DNA of 56,477 nucleotides, from assembly GCA_964525015.1 (NCBI GenBank), contig CAZGFY010000011.1:1-56477 (forward strand), read 5' to 3'. Position 1 is the first letter of the stretch. The number at the start of each line of letters is the position of its first letter. The stretch is from RGIG3102 sp964525015 (GTDB lineage: Bacteria; Bacillota; Clostridia; Oscillospirales; Ruminococcaceae). Under the pieces are notes generated by a model, which saw only the letters and a program-made list of their open reading frames with translations, was not told the origin of the DNA and made no database searches. The translations under genes and the position numbers were made by a program. Shown one piece after another: positions 51,311-56,477 of the stretch.

Positions 51311-51886
51311 ATTATTAAAATATTAAAAAAAATTATAATAATTGCAGCTGTTTTTATAATAGGTGTAGTGATATATACTGAAATTAAAGAGTATAATGAA
51401 GAATTAAAGTATTTAGCATATCCTTTAGAATATTCAGAATATGTTGAAAAGTATGCTGAAGAGTTTGGCATAGACAAATACTTGTTATATGCTTATATAA
51501 AAACAGAAAGTGGATTTGATAATGAAGCTGTATCTTCTGCAAATGCAATAGGGTTAACACAAATAACAAATGAAACATTTGCTTGGATAAAATTAAAGCA
51601 CGCACCATATGAAGAATTGGTTTTTGAGGATTTATTCAATCCAGAACTTTCAATTAGATTTGGAGCGTATTTTATATCAAGAAATATGGAAAGATACAAT
51701 AATGATATTGCAACAGCAGCAGCTGCATATCATAGTGGATGGGGAACAGTAGATGCGCTTTTAGAAGAGCAGGAGTCTGATATTTTATTAGAATTTCCAT
51801 ATGAGCAGATGAGCAATTATGTTTATAAAATAGATAAAGCATACACTGCATACTTAGAATTATATACAAATCAAGAAGAAATTTAA
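51311..51886 (+). CDS. Membrane-anchored lytic transglycosylase (SLT domain), apparent ATT start
   Basis: The SLT domain has the catalytic Glu in KTESGFDNEAVSSANAIGL and the AAAYHSGWG motif. An ATG-, GTG- or TTG-only reading starts at GTG 51368, inside a membrane helix and with no ribosome binding site. In frame upstream, AGGAG (51300-51304) is followed six bases later by ATT ATT AAA at 51311. Reading from there gives a basic start and a helix (residues about 8-22, IIIIAAVFIIGVV), a signal anchor as expected for this family. The result is 191 residues. ATT is a rare start codon. The enzyme cleaves peptidoglycan, possibly in growth or sporulation. Confidence 0.8.
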   Translation: MIKILKKIIIIAAVFIIGVVIYTEIKEYNEELKYLAYPLEYSEYVEKYAEEFGIDKYLLYAYIKTESGFDNEAVSSANAIGLTQITNETFAWIKLKHAPYEELVFEDLFNPELSIRFGAYFISRNMERYNNDIATAAAAYHSGWGTVDALLEEQESDILLEFPYEQMSNYVYKIDKAYTAYLELYTNQEEI

Positions 51887-51908
51887 AAACAAAGGAGTAG
51901 ATATAAAA

Positions 51909-53309
51909 ATGGAAAACAAAACATTAACAGCAAAAGAATTACAAGAAAAATTAACTTATTCAGTTAGTCATATGGCTAGAAAAGATGCAAAATTAATACA
52001 ATTAAGTAAAGATTTTTCAGAGGGTTATAAAGCCTTTTTGGATACAGCAAAAACTGAAAGATTAGCAGTTGATGAGATTGAAAAAATTGCCTTAGAAAAT
52101 GGATACACAGAATTTTCTAAGGCAAAAGAATATAAGGCAGGGGATAAAGTTTATTTAAAAAATCGTGGCAGAAGTATGCTAATGTCTACAATTGGTGAAA
52201 CAACAGTCGATAATGGAACTATGATTATTGCAAGCCATTTAGATGCGCCAAGATTAGATTTAAAACCTATGCCACTATATGAAAAAAGTGAATTAGCATA
52301 TTTTAAAACTCACTATTATGGAGGCGTTAAAAGATATCAATGGGCGGCAACTCCTTTAGCTTTACATGGTGTGGTTGTGAATGCTAAAGGTGAAACGATT
52401 AAGATAAGTGTTGGTGAAGAACAAACAGACCCTGTTTTTGTTATCACCGACTTACTTCCGCATCTTGCAAAAGATCAAGGAGAAAGAAAAATGCGTGATG
52501 TTTTAAAAGGGGAAGAAATGAATGTTTTAATAGCTTCAATTCCTTATCCAGATGAAGAAATTAAAGATGCAGTGAAGCTTGCTGCATTAGAACTTATGTA
52601 TAATAAATACGGTATTACAGAAAGAGATTTTATATCAGCTGAACTTGAACTAGTGCCAGCTGGAAAATCAAGAGATGTAGGGTTTGATAGAAGTCTTGTT
52701 GGGGGCTATGCTCAAGATGATAGAGTTTGCTCATATGCTTCTTTAATGGCAGAAATTGAAACTAAAAACCCAGTACTTACAACGATAACAATGTTCGCAG
52801 ATAAAGAAGAGACCGGCTCAGCTGGTGTTACTGGTTTAAAAAGTGACTTTTTAGAGCACTTTATTATCTATTTATCCCAGATGCAAAATGTTAACTATAT
52901 TACAGCACTTGGAAATTCAGTTTGTCTATCAGCTGATGTTAATGCAGCGTATGACCCAACATTCCCAGATGTTCACGACCCGTTAAATGCTTGCTATATG
53001 AATAAAGGCGTTGTAGTAACTAAATACACAGGTTCAGGTGGTAAAGGTGGAACTAATGATGCTGGAGCTGAATTAGTAGCTAAAATTACAAATCTACTTG
53101 ATGAAAAGAATGTTGCTTGGCAAACAGGACTTTTAGGAAAAGTTGATCAAGGTGGCGGTGGCACTGTTGCACAGTTTGTTGCAGCAAAAAATATTGATAC
53201 AATTGATATTGGAGTGCCAATTTTATCAATGCACGCTCCATTTGAACTTGCTTCAAAACTTGATATATATGCAACATATCAAGCTTTTATAGCTTTTTAT
53301 AATAATTAA
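51909..53309 (+). CDS. M18 family aminopeptidase
   Basis: The 466-residue cytosolic zinc exopeptidase removes N-terminal residues, often acidic or small. Metal and catalytic motifs are ASHLDAPRLDL near residue 110, the Asp of YAQDDRVCSYA near residue 270, DKEETGS near residue 300, SADVNAAYDPTF near residue 340, and the final His in SMHAPFELAS near residue 445. Length is as usual for M18. AAAGGAG precedes the ATG. It ends with a strong terminator before spoIIGA. Confidence 0.94.
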   Translation: MENKTLTAKELQEKLTYSVSHMARKDAKLIQLSKDFSEGYKAFLDTAKTERLAVDEIEKIALENGYTEFSKAKEYKAGDKVYLKNRGRSMLMSTIGETTVDNGTMIIASHLDAPRLDLKPMPLYEKSELAYFKTHYYGGVKRYQWAATPLALHGVVVNAKGETIKISVGEEQTDPVFVITDLLPHLAKDQGERKMRDVLKGEEMNVLIASIPYPDEEIKDAVKLAALELMYNKYGITERDFISAELELVPAGKSRDVGFDRSLVGGYAQDDRVCSYASLMAEIETKNPVLTTITMFADKEETGSAGVTGLKSDFLEHFIIYLSQMQNVNYITALGNSVCLSADVNAAYDPTFPDVHDPLNACYMNKGVVVTKYTGSGGKGGTNDAGAELVAKITNLLDEKNVAWQTGLLGKVDQGGGGTVAQFVAAKNIDTIDIGVPILSMHAPFELASKLDIYATYQAFIAFYNN

Positions 53310-53333
53310 TATAAAATAAGTAAATTTATTTTT

Positions 53334-53372
53334 AAACAAGCCAATTTCAATTTTTTTGAATTGGCTTGTTTT
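53334..53372 (+). terminator. Terminator after the M18 gene
   Basis: AAACAAGCCAATT pairs with AATTGGCTTGTTT, followed by TTTTT. It isolates the spoIIG operon from the aminopeptidase gene. Confidence 0.88.
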
Positions 53373-53400
53373 TTTATGTGAAATTTTCGTTTTCGCAAAC

Positions 53401-53434
53401 TTCGACAATTATAATTCAAACAAGCTAGTAAAAT
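53401..53434 (+). promoter_or_regulatory. Putative Spo0A-controlled spoIIGA promoter
   Basis: TTCGACA at 53401-53407 is the exact complement of the 0A box TGTCGAA. It contains TCGACA, a -35-like hexamer (5 of 6 with TTGACA), and TAAAAT lies 21 bases further on. The B. subtilis spoIIG promoter also has an over-long (22-bp) spacer and 0A boxes at its -35. Further TTCG half-sites occur at 53386 and 53392. Confidence 0.6.
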
Positions 53435-53454
53435 AAATCTAGGTGGTATATTAA

Positions 53455-54309
53455 ATGATTATATATGTTGATGTTTTGATAATAACAAATTTTATTATAA
53501 ATTATTTTCTTTTTAGAATTACACAGGTTTTTTCTTCAAGTTTATATGATAAAAGAAGATTAATTTTATCAAGTTTTATAGGTTCACTATTCTCGTTAAT
53601 AGTTATTTTAGATATAGAAAGTTTTATTGTTTTATTACTAATTAAAATAATTGCAGTTTCACTCTCGGTTTTTATAGCATTTGGCTTTCAAAATTATTAC
53701 TATTATTTTAAAAATTTATTATCTTTATTATTAGCAAACTTTATTTTGCATGGTTTTTTAGGGATGCTTCAAGATAATAATACTATAATTTTAGAAAATA
53801 CAGTTATTTATTTAAATATAAATCCCGTTTTACTAGTTTTATGTGTGTTTTTTATTTGGGTAATTGTTAATGTGTTCAATCTTTTTTTAAATGAAAGGTT
53901 GTCAGATGAGGATATAAAAATAAAAATATATTTTAATGAAAAGGAGATAGAATTAAATGCTTTTTACGATACAGGGTTTAAAATAAAGGATATTATAAAT
54001 AATAAAAGCGTTATATTAGTGAATTTTAATCAGATTAAAAGAGTTTTAAACCTAGATGAGATAAACTGCTTAGAAGATTTTTACAAAGGAATTGAAAAAG
54101 AAAAAAGTTTAATGATAACTCCTATTTTTTACTCAACAATTAATGGAAATGGAATAATTCCTGCCATAAAACCTAATAAAATAACTTTAAGTAGCAAGAG
54201 TAATACAAAAGATGTTAAAAATTGTTTAGTAGCATTATCAAAAGAAGATATTTCTAATGAAAAAGAAATAATAATAGGAAAAGAAGTTTTTAAATTACTG
54301 TCAAAATAA
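53455..54309 (+). CDS. spoIIGA: Sigma-E processing peptidase SpoIIGA
   Basis: SpoIIGA is the membrane aspartic protease that cleaves pro-sigma-E in the mother cell after septation. The 284-residue protein opens with MIIYVDVLIITNFIINYF, a family hallmark, has about five membrane helices to residue 150, and then the protease domain with Asp172 in AFYDTGFKIKD. The family motif usually reads DTGN; the Asn is replaced by Phe here. TAGGTGG precedes the ATG. sigE follows 18 bases downstream. The promoter region carries a 0A box. Confidence 0.94.
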   Translation: MIIYVDVLIITNFIINYFLFRITQVFSSSLYDKRRLILSSFIGSLFSLIVILDIESFIVLLLIKIIAVSLSVFIAFGFQNYYYYFKNLLSLLLANFILHGFLGMLQDNNTIILENTVIYLNINPVLLVLCVFFIWVIVNVFNLFLNERLSDEDIKIKIYFNEKEIELNAFYDTGFKIKDIINNKSVILVNFNQIKRVLNLDEINCLEDFYKGIEKEKSLMITPIFYSTINGNGIIPAIKPNKITLSSKSNTKDVKNCLVALSKEDISNEKEIIIGKEVFKLLSK

Positions 54310-54327
54310 GAAAAGGAAAAAAGAATT

Positions 54328-55014
54328 ATGAAGAAAATTATATTAAATTTAATAAGTAGAATACATAAATTATGGTATATTAACGGGCCGCAAACCCTGC
54401 CAGCACCATTAAAAAAAGATGAAGAAGCTTTAGTTTTTATAGGAATTGAGAAAAAAGAAGCTTGGGCGAGAGAAAAATTAATAGTACATAATTTAAGATT
54501 AGTAGTTTATATAGCTAAAAAATTTGAAAACACTAATATACCAATAGATGATTTAACTTCAATTGGCACAATGGGCCTAATAAAAGCGGTTAATAGCTTT
54601 GTACCAAGTAAAAATATTAAATTTGCCACTTATGCTTCTAGATGTGTGGAGAATGAAATTTTAATGTTCTTAAGAAAACAAAGTAACAAGGTTATCGATA
54701 TTAGTATGGATGAAGCTTTATCAACTGATACAGATGGAAATGAATTAAATTTAATAGATGTACTTCATACACAAGATAATGAAATAAGTAAAAATATTGA
54801 ACTTGAAAGCGATAAAATGATGATTAGAAAATCTTTAGAGTGTTTAAATGATAGAGAAAAAGAAATAATGCTTTTGCGTTTTGGCTTAAATGGGTATGAA
54901 GAAAGAACGCAAAAAGAAGTTGCTGATGAAATAGGAATTTCACAAAGCTATATTTCAAGACTTGAAAAAAAGATTTTAAAAAAATTAAAAAGAGAATTGG
55001 AAAAGATTAACTGA
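54328..55014 (+). CDS. sigE: Sporulation sigma factor SigE (pro-sigma-E)
   Basis: Sigma-E is the early mother-cell sigma factor. The 228-residue protein has the N-terminal pro-sequence (MKKIILNLISRIHKLWYING), then region 2 with AREKLIVHNLRLVVYIAKKF and TSIGTMGLIKAVNSF near residue 95. FATYASRCVENEI follows, and a region 4 near the C-terminus has KEVADEIGISQSYISRLE. The segment NGPQTLPAPL after the hydrophobic pro-region is the expected processing area. AAAAGGAAAAAAG precedes the ATG. It is slightly shorter than the B. subtilis protein (239). Confidence 0.96.
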   Translation: MKKIILNLISRIHKLWYINGPQTLPAPLKKDEEALVFIGIEKKEAWAREKLIVHNLRLVVYIAKKFENTNIPIDDLTSIGTMGLIKAVNSFVPSKNIKFATYASRCVENEILMFLRKQSNKVIDISMDEALSTDTDGNELNLIDVLHTQDNEISKNIELESDKMMIRKSLECLNDREKEIMLLRFGLNGYEERTQKEVADEIGISQSYISRLEKKILKKLKRELEKIN

Positions 55015-55047
55015 TAGTTATTGACAGACATATTTAGACTTTAATAG

Positions 55048-55091
55048 CAGATAATTACACTAACTAATATACAAAAGGGAGTGATTATCTG
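55048..55091 (+). promoter_or_regulatory. Hairpin in the sigG leader that covers the start codon
   Basis: CAGATAAT (55048-55055) pairs perfectly with ATTATCTG (55084-55091), extended by CAC (55058-55060) with GTG (55081-55083). The 3' arm ends in CTG, the apparent sigG start codon. GGGA of the ribosome binding site lies at the loop's 3' edge. Confidence 0.65.
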
Positions 55092-55865
55092 TTTTATAAA
55101 AAAGTTGAGATAACAGGGGTTAACACAGCAACTCTACCTTCACTAAAAGAAGATGAGAGAAAAGAACTTATTTTAAAGATGAAAAATGGAGATTCAAGAG
55201 CGAAAGAAAAACTGATAATGGGTAATTTGAAATTAGTTTTGAGTGTTATGCAAAAATTTTCATATAAAAACAATACAGAGGCTGACGATTTATTTCAGGT
55301 TGGATGCATTGGGCTTATAAAAGCATTAAACAATTTTGATACTAGTTTGGATGTTCAGTTTTCAACGTATGGTGTTGTAATGATAATGGGTGAAATCAAA
55401 AGGTTTATTAGAGATAATCAAACGGTGAAAATAAACAGAAGTATTAAAGATTTATCGTATAAAATTCTAACTGCAAAAGAAGAATATATTAAAAAATATG
55501 ATAAAGAGCCAACTAATAATGAACTTGCTGAAATTCTAGATGTTACACCATATCAAATAATTAATGCATTAGAATCCTTAACACCAACAATTTCTTTACA
55601 TGAGCCAGCTTTTACAGAAGACTCTGATTCAGGATTTTTGCTTGATAAAATTGCAGACACTAGCTTTGAGGAAAGCTTTCAAACTAAAATAATAATTAGA
55701 GATATTATAAAAAACTTAAATGATAGGGAAAAATATATAATAAGTTTAAGATATCTAAAAGGTAAAACTCAAACAGAAGTAGCAGAGCAAATAGGAATAA
55801 GTCAAGCGCAAGTTTCAAGAATAGAAAAAAATGTTTTAAAACAAGTTAGAAAACAATTTGAATAA
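55089..55865 (+). CDS. sigG: Sporulation sigma factor SigG, apparent CTG start
   Basis: Sigma-G is the late forespore sigma factor. From the ATG at 55179 the frame gives only 228 residues and misses the conserved start. In frame upstream, KKVEITGVNTATLPSLKED aligns with the SigG N-terminus (KVEICGVDTSKLP in B. subtilis). The only codon at the equivalent of Met1 that could start is CTG at 55089, seven bases after GGGAG; a stop (TAA, 55065) lies behind. This gives 258 residues, close to the 260 of B. subtilis. Regions 2 (DDLFQVGCIGLIKALNNF) and 4 (EVAEQIGISQAQVSRIE) are intact. Confidence 0.92.
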   Translation: MFYKKVEITGVNTATLPSLKEDERKELILKMKNGDSRAKEKLIMGNLKLVLSVMQKFSYKNNTEADDLFQVGCIGLIKALNNFDTSLDVQFSTYGVVMIMGEIKRFIRDNQTVKINRSIKDLSYKILTAKEEYIKKYDKEPTNNELAEILDVTPYQIINALESLTPTISLHEPAFTEDSDSGFLLDKIADTSFEESFQTKIIIRDIIKNLNDREKYIISLRYLKGKTQTEVAEQIGISQAQVSRIEKNVLKQVRKQFE

Positions 55866-55942
55866 TCTGTTTTTGAATTTTGCAATTATAACATACACCT
55901 TGACTTAAAAATATATAATTACACAAAGTATATATTAATATT

Positions 55943-55976
55943 AAAAAATAGGGATGAAAATTATCCCTATTTTTTT
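55943..55976 (+). terminator. Terminator after sigG
   Basis: AAAAAATAGGGAT pairs with ATCCCTATTTTTT around a 7-base loop, followed by T. Confidence 0.88.
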
Positions 55977-56049
55977 AATAGTGTAACATTTAAATTGCTT
56001 TTTGAATATAATAAAGATATATTATTTTATATTTTTAGGTGGTGATTAT

Positions 56050-56298
56050 ATGCTATCTTTATCTTTTCTTTGCCAAAAAGACATTATAAGCATTGTAACA
56101 GGGCAAAATATTGGTAGAATTGATGATTTGGAGTTTGATTTGGAAACTGCAAAAGTGGAAAATTTAATTGTGTTTGGAAGACCAAAGTTTTTTGGTTTAT
56201 TTGGCAGAAACGAGGATATAAAAATTTCTTGGAGTGATGTTTTAACAGTTGGAAAGGATGCCATATTAATAAATACAAAGGAAATTAAAGAGAAATAA
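56050..56298 (+). CDS. YlmC/YmxH family sporulation protein (PRC-barrel)
   Basis: The protein is 82 residues from the ATG at 56050, which has AGGTGGTGA upstream; the longer frame from 56002 has no site. It is a compact beta-barrel of the PRC type, with the family phrases DIISIVTGQNIGRIDDLEFD at residues about 11-30, FGRPKFFGLFGR, and IKISWSDVLTVGKDAILI. Members are found after sigG in many spore formers and are expressed in sporulation. Function is unknown. It ends just before a hairpin and the rpsB promoter. Confidence 0.88.
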   Translation: MLSLSFLCQKDIISIVTGQNIGRIDDLEFDLETAKVENLIVFGRPKFFGLFGRNEDIKISWSDVLTVGKDAILINTKEIKEK

Positions 56299-56323
56299 TA
56301 AAAAGTACTTGCTTTTTATTATT
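56294..56323 (+). terminator. Hairpin overlapping the rpsB -35 element
   Basis: AATAATAAAAAG pairs with CTTTTTATTATT around TACTTG. The stem acts as a terminator for the YlmC/YmxH gene, while its loop and 3' arm contain the -35 TTGCTT. Confidence 0.7.
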
Positions 56324-56337
56324 ATATATGGTAGAAT
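56309..56337 (+). promoter_or_regulatory. Sigma-A promoter of rpsB
   Basis: TTGCTT and TAGAAT are separated by 17 bases. Transcription would start near 56344 and give a leader of about 110 bases. Confidence 0.65.
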
Positions 56338-56342
56338 ACTTA

Positions 56343-56452
56343 GGCAAATATGCACGCTATATTCCATGCAGTTCGGTGTGTTTATAATGAACATAAGCTG
56401 CTAAACCCAAGATATAGCGGATGAAATTAACCAAAATTATGGAGGAAAAATT
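56343..56452 (+). promoter_or_regulatory. Putative rpsB leader RNA (autoregulatory)
   Basis: CGCTATAT (56355-56362) pairs with ATATAGCG (56412-56419) and encloses a smaller helix (GCAG/CTGC and GTTC/GAAC). This compact structure before a ribosomal protein gene is typical of leaders bound by the encoded protein. Identity with a known S2 leader family could not be checked. Confidence 0.5.
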
Positions 56453-56477
56453 ATGTCATCAGTATCAATGAAACAAT
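56453..56477 (+). CDS. rpsB: Ribosomal protein S2, N-terminal fragment
   Basis: The last 25 bases encode MSSVSMKQ, which matches the S2 opening (MSVISMKQLLEAG in relatives). GGAGGAAAAATT gives a strong ribosome binding site. The gene runs off the window edge. The long leader fits a ribosomal protein gene. Confidence 0.75.

Noticed and set aside
51384..51608. Minus-strand frames across the lytic transglycosylase gene
   Set aside because: Low-complexity His/Leu/Gln-rich shadows of a conserved SLT domain; several overlap each other without any start site.
55015..55088. Sigma-F-type promoter before sigG
   Set aside because: ACATA and CAGATAATTA lie 15 bases apart, but the -10 lacks the GG start of the sigma-F consensus, so the match is too weak to call.

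Overview
The window is AT-rich, gene-dense DNA from an endospore-forming member of the Bacillota, most likely a low-GC Clostridium-like anaerobe. The evidence is the set of sporulation genes (spoIIGA, sigE, sigG, yqfC, yqfD, ylbJ, yqzL, ymxH-type), the phoH-ybeY-dgkA-era-yqzL-recO cluster, purine-rich ribosome binding sites, and many short hairpin-plus-T terminators. No prophage, insertion sequence, CRISPR array or rRNA is visible. The only tRNA is a leftward tRNA-Leu(TAA) at the left edge.

Left part (1-12 kb): a UPF0126 membrane protein, two tandem nucleoside hydrolases, a 230-bp palindrome-rich non-coding element, a DUF4317 protein, a leftward M3 oligoendopeptidase, adenine deaminase and two tandem S9 serine peptidases. 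The theme is nucleoside salvage and peptide use. At 12-15 kb a leftward thiol-redox operon encodes a membrane-anchored thioredoxin-like protein, CcdA and a CoA-disulfide-reductase-like flavoprotein fused to rhodanese. At 15-21 kb an AraC regulator, a lipoprotein and an RlmD-type rRNA methyltransferase run left, divergent from galK-galT, a glyoxalase-fold protein and a GNAT acetyltransferase.

Middle (21.7-34 kb): ylbJ with a small Cys-rich protein faces yqfC-yqfD-phoH-ybeY-dgkA-era-yqzL-recO-mutS2. yqzL is a short gene that overlaps recO. A possible drug-response locus follows: a leader hairpin behind a consensus promoter, a MATE exporter, an AraC regulator and a deaminase that resembles blasticidin-S deaminase.

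At 34-47 kb: a sigma factor with a coupled membrane protein (probable anti-sigma), an EAL protein with degenerate GGDEF, birA-bioY, an orphan LarA-family protein, a polar amino acid ABC transporter with an internal terminator, a REC-GGDEF-(GAF-like) protein and an HD-GYP-like protein. Three of these belong to cyclic-di-GMP families.

Right part (47-56.5 kb): an S1-domain protein, DUF951, prfA, a Sua5-type enzyme, coaE, a lytic transglycosylase, an M18 aminopeptidase, then spoIIGA-sigE-sigG, a YlmC/YmxH protein and the start of rpsB. The most notable observations are translational. sigG has no ATG at its conserved N-terminus and appears to start at CTG, and that CTG lies in the 3' arm of a leader hairpin. 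The lytic transglycosylase appears to start at ATT. spoIIGA is preceded by a perfect 0A box that overlaps a -35-like hexamer with a 21-bp spacer, like the unusual Bacillus subtilis spoIIG promoter. All functions are inferred from sequence reading; no database search was run.
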